Below are positions 7,966 through 14,380 of a DNA stretch of 18,067 nt, piece after piece. Location of the stretch: NCBI GenBank assembly GCA_011524425.1, contig WTKI01000259.1:1-18067 (forward strand), given 5' to 3'. A program made the position numbers and the translations under genes. The notes below the pieces were generated by a model. That model ran no database searches, was not told the origin of the DNA, and worked only from the letters and a program-made list of their open reading frames with translations. The stretch comes from Altererythrobacter sp. GTDB taxonomy: Bacteria > Pseudomonadota > Alphaproteobacteria > Sphingomonadales > Sphingomonadaceae. The stretch's first letter is position 1; the number at the start of each line of letters is the position of its first letter.

Positions 7966-8451
7966 TCAGTCGCCGTCCCCTGCGGGTTTGCTTTGCAGCT
8001 GGACATAGTTTTCCAGCCCCATGCGTTCGATCATTTCGAACTGGGTTTCCAGGAAGTCGACATGCTCTTCTTCGCTTTCCAGGATGCGAGCAAAAATCTC
8101 GCGAGTGACATAGTCGCGCACTTTCTCACAATGCTCGATCGCATCCTGCAGCAGCGGAATGGCTTCATGCTCCACCGCGAGGTCTGCTTTGAGGATTTCC
8201 TCGACGCTCTCGCCAACCTTCAGCTTGTGGATCGCCTGAAAGTTCGGCAGCCCGCCGAGAAACAGCACGCGTTCCGCCAACACATCCGCATGCTTCATCT
8301 CGTCGATGGATTCATGCCGCTCATACTCGGCCAGCTTGTGCACGCCCCAATCGGCAAGCACACGGTAATGCAGCCAGTATTGGTTGATGGCGGTCAGCTC
8401 GTTAGTGAGCGCCTTGTTCAGAAATTCAATGACAGTCGCGTCGCCCTTCAT
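7966..8451 (-). CDS. bfr: Bacterioferritin
   Basis: Bacterioferritin is a 24-subunit haem-binding cage in the cytoplasm that oxidises Fe(II) and stores Fe(III). At 161 residues it has normal length and every key residue at its classical position: ferroxidase ligands Glu18, Glu51, His54, Glu94, Glu127 and His130, Tyr25 near the centre, and the haem axial ligand Met52. I chose the ATG at 8451 because AAGGGGAA lies about 7 bases upstream and the family N terminus (MKGDATVIEFLNKAL) starts there. bfd, encoding the ferredoxin that releases the stored iron, lies upstream on the same strand, 150 bases away. That gap contains a Fur-like inverted repeat and a TATATA box, suggesting bfr has its own iron-responsive promoter as well as possible read-through from bfd. 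Confidence 0.97.
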   Translation of the reverse strand: MKGDATVIEFLNKALTNELTAINQYWLHYRVLADWGVHKLAEYERHESIDEMKHADVLAERVLFLGGLPNFQAIHKLKVGESVEEILKADLAVEHEAIPLLQDAIEHCEKVRDYVTREIFARILESEEEHVDFLETQFEMIERMGLENYVQLQSKPAGDGD

Positions 8452-8570
8452 GGCGCAATTCCCCTTGTCCAAAGGTCGTTTCTTACAGTGGTGATGTGCC
8501 AGACTATATGCCCTTCACTCACCCACTTCGCAAGGGGTTTATCGAAATTTTCGTATATATTTCAGTAGTT

Positions 8571-8585
8571 TGCGAGGCATTCGCA
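8571..8585. promoter_or_regulatory. Fur-like box between bfd and bfr
   Basis: TGCGAGGCATTCGCA is an inverted repeat (TGCGA/TCGCA, extendable to TTGCGA/TCGCAA) with the 15-bp size and spacing of a Fur 7-1-7 site. It shares ATTCGCAATAGC (8579-8590) exactly with the box at 8822-8836. It lies about 120 bases upstream of the bfr start, close to a TATATA (8554-8560) that could be a -10 region on the minus strand. Confidence 0.55.
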
Positions 8586-8601
8586 ATAGCGGAAAGTTAC
8601 C

Positions 8602-8805
8602 TCAGAATGCGAATTCTTTGCAACAAGCGGGTGCGCAGCTGCCATGGCGTTCTTCGCTCAAAATTTCGTCAGCATCTTCAAGGCATTGGCCACAATTGGG
8701 CCGCTTGCCCATGGCCGCATAGACAGCCTCTGCATCGCCGTTCGCATGCTGTGCCGCACGGCGAAAATCCGTTTCCCGGATTGCATTGCAAATGCACACG
8801 TACAT
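8602..8805 (-). CDS. bfd: Bacterioferritin-associated ferredoxin (Bfd-like [2Fe-2S] protein)
   Basis: Bfd binds bacterioferritin and passes electrons to its haem, so that stored iron is reduced and released. The 67-residue protein has the typical four-cysteine [2Fe-2S] pattern C-x-C near the start (Cys4, Cys6 in YVCICNAI) and C-x2-C (Cys38, Cys41 in PNCGQCL). Extra cysteines at 57, 61 and 62 lie in the tail. I chose the ATG at 8805, since the family begins MYVCICNAI; the frame is open to 8844, but that extension covers a Fur-like box and is probably leader. Two adjacent Fur-like boxes lie upstream, which fits strong expression when iron is scarce. It is the upstream partner of bfr. Confidence 0.93.
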   Translation of the reverse strand: MYVCICNAIRETDFRRAAQHANGDAEAVYAAMGKRPNCGQCLEDADEILSEERHGSCAPACCKEFAF

Positions 8806-8821
8806 CTTGCCTACAAACTCC

Positions 8822-8836
8822 TGCGATTGATTCGCA
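8822..8836. promoter_or_regulatory. Fur-like box 1 upstream of bfd
   Basis: TGCGATTGATTCGCA is a 15-bp inverted repeat (TGCGA/TCGCA) centred at 8829, 17 bases upstream of the bfd ATG. Its half-site ATTCGCAAT recurs in the box between bfd and bfr. At this position a bound repressor would block the start of the bfd transcript. Confidence 0.6.
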
Positions 8837-8848
8837 ATAGCCAAGTTA

Positions 8849-8863
8849 TGCGAATTATTCTCA
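8849..8863. promoter_or_regulatory. Fur-like box 2 upstream of bfd
   Basis: TGCGAATTATTCTCA matches the Fur consensus TGANAATNATTNTCA at 11 of its 12 fixed positions and contains the perfect palindrome GAATTATTC. Its centre (8856) is 27 bases from box 1. ATTCTCAATAGC here is a one-mismatch copy of the shared ATTCGCAATAGC. It lies between the DUF418 gene stop and bfd. Confidence 0.65.
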
Positions 8864-8896
8864 ATAGCAAGGGTTTTTTGTTGTTCTGGGTCGACT

Positions 8897-10195
8897 CTAC
8901 TTTTTCAACGCAAACAGTTTGCCGTAGGTCAGACAACGCCAAAGCCATTCGAGCGGCCCATAGCGGAAATTATCTAGCCATGGCTTGGACCACAGCAGCA
9001 TGATCGCGCATGTCCCGATGACTATTCCATAAAGCTCCGGACGATTGAGTTTACCGTAAAGACCGAACCCCCAGCCGTGGAACAGGACGATCATCAGAAC
9101 CGATGTGCCGAGGTAGTTCGTGAATGCAGCTCTGCCAGCAGCTCTTATGCGCTCGCTAAGCCAGCCGGTGGCATATGGGGCATACAGCACCAGCACAGCT
9201 GCCAGCCCGATCACCATCACAAGACGGGGCAATACCGAGAAACCCACAAAGGCTGCTAGAGTGCCGTAATATGTAAAGCCGCTCGCCTGTATCCAGAGAC
9301 CGATCGCCAAATGGGCAAGCGCACCTGCGATCACACCGGTCCATCCCCAAAAGCGCATGCGCTGTGCGTCAAATTCGCCAGAGAACATACCCATCCGGTA
9401 AAGCGCCGCCCCCATCAGCATCAGTGGAAGCGTTTCCAGTCCGAACAGCATCAAATTGGCCAAAGGTTCTGTGAGATTGTTCTCGATCCGGTGCGCGACA
9501 AGCCCGGTAAATTCTCCAGCCGAGATTAGAGCGGTTTCCGCTTCGTCAGCCGCGAGCGCTGCAGTCTTTGGGGCGGCCAGACCAGCGCGCATCTCGCTAA
9601 AGTTATCGCCTTCGCCCAGCGGCGTATCCGCAACAAAAGGAAGAGGCGCCATCATAAGCGCGTAGAGAACGGCGCCCGCAATGTAGCTGAACAGCCCAAC
9701 CTTCCACTGCACCGAGACAGTCCAGCGCAATGCCAGCAAAACGACAAGCCCGATCACAGCGTAATAAAACAGGATATCGCCGCGCCAGATCACGAAGAAA
9801 TGGAACAATCCGAACAAGCCAAGCCAGAACAACCGCCTCGCCTGTAGCCACCGTGTCTCGCCCCGGGCCCAGCTGCGTTCCATAAACAGATAAAGACCTG
9901 CACCGAACAAAAGCGTGAACAGCCCGCGCATTTTGCCGTCGATCAACACAAATTGCGCGATCCACTGCCAGCCGCCCGGATCGCCATCGGGAACCAGAAA
10001 GCCGTCTGGATACATATAGGCGCTGAAAGGCTGCCCGAACGCGATGATATTGGCGGCGAGAATGCCCATGACCGCAAGGCCGCGTATAAAATCGAGCGAA
10101 CCGATCCGCTCTGACTTTGAGACAGGTGCCGCCTCGCCGGCGGCCAGAGCTGGCTCTGGAGCATCATTATCAAAGACTTCACTGGTATCTGGCAT
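8897..10195 (-). CDS. DUF418 domain inner-membrane protein (YeiB-like)
   Basis: This 432-residue polytopic membrane protein belongs to the DUF418/YeiB family, whose function is poorly defined. After a roughly 30-residue Ala/Pro/Glu-rich cytoplasmic start, the family's first helix is marked by RIGSLDFIRGLAVMGILAAN at 31-50. FTLLFGAGLYLF follows at 93-104, with more hydrophobic segments in between. The DUF418 domain itself occupies roughly the last 150 residues, including FTNYLGTSV and the C-terminal WLDNFRYGPLEWLWRCLTYG, a strong family signature. I chose the ATG at 10195 because GAGG stands 7 bases upstream; the open extension to 10216 is unnecessary. It is divergent from the ParA-type gene. 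On the minus strand it lies upstream of bfd, but the Fur-like boxes between them suggest a separate promoter. Confidence 0.9.
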   Translation of the reverse strand: MPDTSEVFDNDAPEPALAAGEAAPVSKSERIGSLDFIRGLAVMGILAANIIAFGQPFSAYMYPDGFLVPDGDPGGWQWIAQFVLIDGKMRGLFTLLFGAGLYLFMERSWARGETRWLQARRLFWLGLFGLFHFFVIWRGDILFYYAVIGLVVLLALRWTVSVQWKVGLFSYIAGAVLYALMMAPLPFVADTPLGEGDNFSEMRAGLAAPKTAALAADEAETALISAGEFTGLVAHRIENNLTEPLANLMLFGLETLPLMLMGAALYRMGMFSGEFDAQRMRFWGWTGVIAGALAHLAIGLWIQASGFTYYGTLAAFVGFSVLPRLVMVIGLAAVLVLYAPYATGWLSERIRAAGRAAFTNYLGTSVLMIVLFHGWGFGLYGKLNRPELYGIVIGTCAIMLLWSKPWLDNFRYGPLEWLWRCLTYGKLFALKK

Positions 10196-10322
10196 TGTCC
10201 ACCCTCGCCTGTGCAAGCGGCTTTATTGCGCAAAGAAAAGGCCACGTTAACCTAAAATTAGCGGTATCCTGCGATCCCAGTGCACGAACCCGCCAACCGG
10301 CGGAATTGTATAGGGCAATCCA

Positions 10323-10328
10323 GGGGGA
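10323..10328 (+). promoter_or_regulatory. Ribosome binding site fixing a TTG start for the ParA-type gene
   Basis: GGGGGA lies 8 bases before a TTG at 10337, whose product begins directly with the ATPase fold (MRVLALASQKGG). The upstream in-frame GTG at 10280 has no Shine-Dalgarno and adds 19 residues unlike ParA proteins. The TTG is therefore the more likely start. Confidence 0.65.
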
Positions 10329-10336
10329 CCCAACCG

Positions 10337-11053
10337 TTGCGTGTACTCGCTTTGGCATCGCAGAAAGGTGGCTCAGGCAAGACCACCCTCTCCGGACATC
10401 TTGCCGTCCAGGCTCAGCGCGCAGGTGCTGGCCCGGTCGTCCTGATCGACATCGACCCACAAGGCTCTCTCGCCGATTGGTGGAACGAGCGTGAAGCAGA
10501 ATATCCTGCATTCGCTCAGACAACCGTCGCGCGTTTGGCCAATGACTTGCAGGTTTTGCGCCAGCAAGGCTTCAAGCTGGCTGTGATCGACACGCCGCCT
10601 GCAATCACTATGGCGATCCAGTCAGTGATTTCAGTTGCGGAACTGATCGTTGTTCCCACACGCCCCAGCCCGCACGATTTGCGTGCAGTTGGTGCGACAG
10701 TTGACCTGTGCGAGCGTGCTGGCAAGCCGCTGGTGTTTGTCGTCAACGCAGCAACGCCTAAAGCAAAGATCACGTCTGAAGCTGCTGTTGCGCTTTCGCA
10801 GCACGGCACGGTTGCTCCGATCACTCTGCACCACCGCACAGACTTTGCAGCATCAATGATCGATGGCCGCACAGTGATGGAAGTGGATCCGGAAAGCCGC
10901 AGTGCCGCAGAAGTCACAGCGCTGTGGAAATACATTTACGACCGTCTGGAAAAGAACTTCCGCCGCACGGTCTTCGCAGCACCAAACTCGCAGTCTCAAC
11001 TGCCTGGTTCCAATCGCCCAGCAGGTGGCTTCGGTCGCCGCGTCGCTCAATAA
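10337..11053 (+). CDS. ParA/MinD-family ATPase without a neighbouring parB
   Basis: This 238-residue deviant-Walker ATPase is of the type that positions DNA or protein cargo using ATP-driven binding to nucleoid or membrane. The deviant Walker A motif KGGSGKTT is at 10-17, with signature Lys10 and Lys15. Walker A' is at 38-43 (DIDPQG, Asp40) and Walker B is VIDTPP (Asp85). The C-terminal 30 residues are Ser/Pro/Gly/Arg-rich and probably flexible. There is no N-terminal DNA-binding domain and no amphipathic C-terminal MinD helix. No parB or centromere repeat is visible. The next gene, 15 bases downstream, encodes a small likely ribbon-helix-helix protein, as in ParA/ParG-type pairs. It is divergent from the DUF418 gene. 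The cargo is unknown; the operon's SPOR lipoprotein hints at cell division or the envelope. Confidence 0.88.
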   Translation: MRVLALASQKGGSGKTTLSGHLAVQAQRAGAGPVVLIDIDPQGSLADWWNEREAEYPAFAQTTVARLANDLQVLRQQGFKLAVIDTPPAITMAIQSVISVAELIVVPTRPSPHDLRAVGATVDLCERAGKPLVFVVNAATPKAKITSEAAVALSQHGTVAPITLHHRTDFAASMIDGRTVMEVDPESRSAAEVTALWKYIYDRLEKNFRRTVFAAPNSQSQLPGSNRPAGGFGRRVAQ

Positions 11054-11068
11054 GAGAGGGACGCGACC

Positions 11069-11539
11069 ATGAACGAAGCCAGCTTCGCCTCTTTGAGCCC
11101 AACGCTGCTGGCCCGCAAAGGCGGCGCTAAGCCAGCTATGCGGCCGCAGCTTGCTCCGATCCCTGACAAGACGCCTAAGAATCTGGATGATCTGGGCTGG
11201 AATGACATGGGTGAAGATGCTGCATCTGCACCAGAAGCCGATGACAGCGCTGAAGTCGTACAACTCAAGCCTAACCCAGCGGCAGGCAAGGTTGCGATCA
11301 CGCAAGACAATTCACCTGGTCCAATCACTAAGCCTGTTCGCAAGCGCCAATCCGCGCTCAAGCAAGGCAAGCGCGCGGCATTTACTCTGCGTCTGGATCA
11401 GGAACGCCATCTCAAGCTGCGTCTTGCAGCGACCATGCAGGAAACCAGCGCGCAAGAGCTTGTAACCAAAGCTCTGGACGCTCTGCTGGCAGAGATGACG
11501 GAACTGGAAACTCTCGCCGCTCAGATGAAAAAAAACTGA
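11069..11539 (+). CDS. Small protein with a probable ribbon-helix-helix C terminus, likely ParA partner
   Basis: The product has 156 residues. The N-terminal 100 look disordered: a short basic/hydrophobic stretch (SPTLLARKGGAKPAMRPQ, 10-27), an acidic Ala-rich part (39-63), then a basic part (KPVRKRQSALKQGKR, 88-102). The C-terminal 100-144 reads as one strand (RAAFTLRLD), a helix (QERHLKLRLAATMQ), a turn, and a second helix (SAQELVTKALDALLAEM), which is the ribbon-helix-helix layout of DNA-binding dimers. A basic flexible N terminus on an RHH protein is what ParG- and Omega-type partners use to stimulate their ParA ATPase. GAGGGA lies 7 bases before the ATG. It sits 15 bases after the ParA-type gene and 40 before the lipoprotein gene. 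The DNA-binding role is inferred from shape, not homology. Confidence 0.75.
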   Translation: MNEASFASLSPTLLARKGGAKPAMRPQLAPIPDKTPKNLDDLGWNDMGEDAASAPEADDSAEVVQLKPNPAAGKVAITQDNSPGPITKPVRKRQSALKQGKRAAFTLRLDQERHLKLRLAATMQETSAQELVTKALDALLAEMTELETLAAQMKKN

Positions 11540-11579
11540 GCGCGAAATTCTCGCTGAAAGTGAAGGAAGGGGAAGATCA

Positions 11580-12917
11580 ATGACCCGCACCGCAAAAACT
11601 GCAAACATCATTGCTCCTAAAGTAGCATTGGCCGTTACAACTGCGCTCGCAAGCGTTGCGCTGGCTGGCTGCACTACTGGCGGCGACGCGCCGCGCGCAG
11701 ATAGCTCTTACAGCAAAGCGCAAAGCGCGCTGGCTAAAGGCGAAGCTGCAAAGGCTGTCACCCATGCAGAAGCTGCCGTTCAGGCAGAACCGCGCAATGC
11801 AAGCTATCGTGCGATGCTGGGCGCAGCCTATCTTGAAAGCGGTCGTTTCCAGTCTGCTGCCACAAGTTTTGGCGACGCGCTGGATCTGGGTGACACGGAC
11901 CCGCGCACTGTTCTGAGTTACGCACTGGCGCAAACGGCCATGGGCAATAACAAAGCTGCAGTTGTGGCTCTTCGTGAAAACGAGAACAACATTGACGGTG
12001 CAGATCTGGGTCTCGCTCTGGCACTTGCCGGCGATGCAGATCGCGGCGTTGAAGTCCTCGGCAATGCTCTGCGTGCCGGTCAGAATTCCGCCAAGCTGCG
12101 TCAGAACCTTGCTTATGCCTACGCGCTGCAAGGCAATTGGCGCGGTGCCCGCGTGATGGCTGCTGAAGATGTTCCCGCTGACCAGCTGGACGAACGTATC
12201 AGCCAGTGGGCGCGCATGGGCAAGCCGGAAGACTATCAGATGCGCGTTGCAACGCTGCTCAATGTCACTCCGACTTATGACGCTGGCCAGCCAACCTATC
12301 TCGCGCTTGGCAACCACCCTGCTCATGCCGAAATGGTTGCAGAAGCAGCGGCAGAGTTGCCGATGCAGGAAGCAGCTCCGGCAACATTTGCTGAAGCACA
12401 GCCGGCCGCTGTTGCAGCGCCTGCTGCTAAGCCAGCAGCGAAGCCAGCAACTCCGGCTCGTGTCGCTGCTGCTCCGGCAAAGATCCGCTATGTTTCCAAT
12501 CCGGTGATTCAGCAGATCAACACAGATTATGACGAGCGCCGCGCAAGCGCCAAGAAGCGTCCAAGCAACCGTTTGGCAGCGCGTTCTTCGCAGCGTCGTA
12601 TGGCGTCGACTGCCGACAAAGCGACAGATACACATCTGGTACAGCTGGGCAGCTTCTCTAGCCGCAAGAGCGCTGAGAACGCCTGGTCAATCTACCAGAA
12701 GCGCTATCCGAACCTTAAAGGTCACGACATGGTGATCACGCAGGCTAATGTCGCCGGGAAAACCTATTACCGTGTTGCAGCCGCAGGTTTCGGCAAGAAT
12801 GGCGCAGCCGCTATGTGCGGACAGGTTAAGGCATCCGGCCAAGGTTGTCTGGCCTATGCCGACAGCACCGGCCTTCCTGGGGCAACGGACAAGGTTATCC
12901 GCGTGGCTGCACGCTAA
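11580..12917 (+). CDS. TPR- and SPOR-domain outer-membrane lipoprotein
   Basis: This 445-residue envelope protein has a lipoprotein signal ending in the lipobox LAGC (acylated Cys31); Thr at +2 favours the outer membrane. Residues about 42-200 form TPR-like helical repeats (AEAAVQAEPRNASYRAMLGA, then YLESGRFQSAATSFGDAL). An Ala/Pro/Lys-rich linker (about 262-300) and a basic stretch (318-340) follow. A SPOR domain occupies about 350-427, starting THLVQLGSFSSRKSAENAW; SPOR domains bind denuded glycan strands at the division septum. Cys413 and Cys423 inside the SPOR domain could form a disulphide. The start is sound: AAGGGGAA lies 7 bases upstream of the ATG. It is the last gene of the ParA-type operon and is followed by a strong terminator. 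Tad-type TPR lipoproteins were considered, but no pilus genes are nearby. Confidence 0.9.
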   Translation: MTRTAKTANIIAPKVALAVTTALASVALAGCTTGGDAPRADSSYSKAQSALAKGEAAKAVTHAEAAVQAEPRNASYRAMLGAAYLESGRFQSAATSFGDALDLGDTDPRTVLSYALAQTAMGNNKAAVVALRENENNIDGADLGLALALAGDADRGVEVLGNALRAGQNSAKLRQNLAYAYALQGNWRGARVMAAEDVPADQLDERISQWARMGKPEDYQMRVATLLNVTPTYDAGQPTYLALGNHPAHAEMVAEAAAELPMQEAAPATFAEAQPAAVAAPAAKPAAKPATPARVAAAPAKIRYVSNPVIQQINTDYDERRASAKKRPSNRLAARSSQRRMASTADKATDTHLVQLGSFSSRKSAENAWSIYQKRYPNLKGHDMVITQANVAGKTYYRVAAAGFGKNGAAAMCGQVKASGQGCLAYADSTGLPGATDKVIRVAAR

Positions 12918-12945
12918 GTTCAAGCTTCAAAGAGCTTTCAGCGAG

Positions 12946-12987
12946 ACTGCCCCCGGCCCTACCAAGGGTGCGGGGGTAGTTTTTTTT
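12946..12987 (+). terminator. Strong rho-independent terminator of the ParA/RHH/SPOR operon
   Basis: ACTGCCCCCG pairs with CGGGGGTAGT (one G-U pair). After a small internal loop, CCCT pairs with AGGG around an ACCA loop. A run of eight T residues (12980-12987) follows directly. It lies 28 bases after the lipoprotein stop codon. Confidence 0.92.
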
Positions 12988-13003
12988 AGCCTTTGAATAG
13001 CTC

Positions 13004-13025
13004 GGTTTCGACCTCCGTCGAAACC
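13004..13025. repeat. Perfect 9-bp inverted repeat in the gap before the dihydroorotase-like gene
   Basis: GGTTTCGAC (13004-13012) and GTCGAAACC (13017-13025) pair perfectly around a CTCC loop. No T-run follows on either strand. It lies between the plus-strand terminator and the end of the minus-strand pyr genes. It may be a transcript-end structure for those genes or one copy of a dispersed repeat; the rest of the gap to 13150 shows no gene. Confidence 0.5.
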
Positions 13026-13150
13026 TTGCGGCGCCGGCCATTCCTCTACCCGGCTACTCATGCGACTATCCAAACTGGGTGGTCGGATGGGGGAGTGGGA
13101 TAGCATAGCTAAGGGAAACGCGGACCCGCTTCACGCACGCAACAAACTAT

Positions 13151-14380
13151 TCAACCAACCCCAACCCCGCCTTTGAACAGCGCGGTGACGCGGCCTTGGG
13201 TTGGCTGACCGTCAAACGGCGTATTGTCAGCCGTCGCTGCCATTTTGCGGCGATCCACCACCCACGGCTTTTCTGGATCAACCAGCGCGATATCCGCTTC
13301 AGAGCCTTCCGCCAGTGCGCCCGCTTCCAAGCCCAGCAGTTTCGCAGGATTGCCAGCGAGAAGCTCAAATGCGCGGCCCATCTCGATCACCTGGTCACGC
13401 ACCAGCGTTAGCGTCATCGCGAGCAGCGTTTCCGCGCCCGCCATGCCCGGCTCTGCATCGGCAAAGGGCAACCGCTTATCCTCTGGTCCGCGCGGATCAT
13501 GCCCGCTGGAAATCACATCGATTACGCCTTCACCCATCGCCGCGATCACCGCTTGCCGGTCGGACTCGCTTCGCAAGGGCGGGGAAAGCCGCATGAAAGT
13601 CGTGAATTCAGCCGTGGCAAGGTCTGACAGCATGAAATGCGCTGGCGTGACCCCTGCAGTAACATTGACGCCGCGCGCTTTGGCATCGCGCACAAGTCTG
13701 ATCGAGCCGGCGGTTGTCACTTGGCGGATGTGAAGCCGCGCGCCGCTCATTTCAGCAAGCGCAATATCGCGCGCTACAGCAAGAGCCTCCGCTTCAGCAG
13801 GCGCACTCGGCAGACCCAGCCGGGTTGCCATCTCACCTGCTGTTGCAACGGCCTCGCCAGTCAAACCGCCATCTTCGGCATGAGTGACAACGACAAGGTC
13901 GAGCATTGCCGCATATTGCATGATGCGCAGCATGACGCCGCTGTCCGCGACCCACCCGCGTCCTGTCGCAATGCCGCGCGCACCCGCCTCTTTCATCAGG
14001 CCGATTTCAGCCAGCTCGCTCCCCGCGAGCGTCTTTGTCGCGGCGGCCAAGGGATGCACCCACAAGTCAGGCTTGCCGCTCTTCGCAATGTAATTGACCC
14101 GGCTCGGCAGATCGAGCGGCGGAGACTGATCAGGCATCAACGCTGCGCGCGTAATGCCGCCAAAGTGAAACGCCGGTTTGTCCACCGCAAACACGCCCAG
14201 ATCGACCAGTCCCGGCGCGATCAGCTGCCCTTTTGCATCCAGCGTTGTGTCTCCTGACTGTGCGGAAACATCGCCGACTGCATCGATCAGGCCATTGGCG
14301 AGCCGCACACCGCCCGCTCTTACGCCCTGCGGCGTTACGACAAGCCCGTTTGTTATGGTGAGAGGCTGTTGCTGCTTCAT
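13151..14380 (-). CDS. pyrC': Catalytically inactive dihydroorotase-like protein (PyrC'/PyrX type)
   Basis: This 409-residue amidohydrolase-fold protein is related to dihydroorotase (pyrimidine synthesis step 3) but lacks its metal site. Where active enzymes have PGLID-x-HVH, this one reads PGLVDLGVF at 57-65, so both His are lost (Gly62, Phe64). The second metal-binding His of the LHI-x-H motif is Gln220, and the Asp of the usual DHAPH is Gly293 (SSGHDPRG). Only His167 of the usual set is clearly kept. In Pseudomonas a dead PyrC' encoded next to pyrB is a structural subunit of aspartate transcarbamoylase, and the same is likely here. Its ATG overlaps the pyrB stop by 4 bases (ATGA), implying coupled 1:1 translation. 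An active dihydroorotase must then be encoded elsewhere. Confidence 0.88.
   Translation of the reverse strand: MKQQQPLTITNGLVVTPQGVRAGGVRLANGLIDAVGDVSAQSGDTTLDAKGQLIAPGLVDLGVFAVDKPAFHFGGITRAALMPDQSPPLDLPSRVNYIAKSGKPDLWVHPLAAATKTLAGSELAEIGLMKEAGARGIATGRGWVADSGVMLRIMQYAAMLDLVVVTHAEDGGLTGEAVATAGEMATRLGLPSAPAEAEALAVARDIALAEMSGARLHIRQVTTAGSIRLVRDAKARGVNVTAGVTPAHFMLSDLATAEFTTFMRLSPPLRSESDRQAVIAAMGEGVIDVISSGHDPRGPEDKRLPFADAEPGMAGAETLLAMTLTLVRDQVIEMGRAFELLAGNPAKLLGLEAGALAEGSEADIALVDPEKPWVVDRRKMAATADNTPFDGQPTQGRVTALFKGGVGVG

Noticed and set aside
10280..10336. GTG start adding 19 residues to the ParA-type ATPase
   Set aside because: It has no Shine-Dalgarno, and the added residues are unlike ParA proteins. 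GGGGGA points to the TTG at 10337.
10337..11539. Plasmid partition locus from an integrated plasmid
   Set aside because: There is no parB, no centromere-like repeat, no replication gene and no integration borders. The third gene of the operon is an envelope lipoprotein, so a chromosomal role fits better.
11577..12635. 352-codon minus-strand frame antisense to the SPOR lipoprotein gene
   Set aside because: It is Cys/Arg/Ser-rich with no domain, the typical antisense shadow of an Ala-rich coding frame. The plus-strand gene has a lipobox, SPOR domain, ribosome binding site and terminator.
13026..13150. Possible structured small RNA in the G-rich gap before the dihydroorotase-like gene
   Set aside because: No SRP, 6S or tmRNA signature and no promoter/terminator pair could be seen.
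13637..14257. 206-codon plus-strand frame opposite the dihydroorotase-like gene
   Set aside because: It is rich in Arg, His and Cys and has no recognisable domain. The opposite strand encodes a clear family member.
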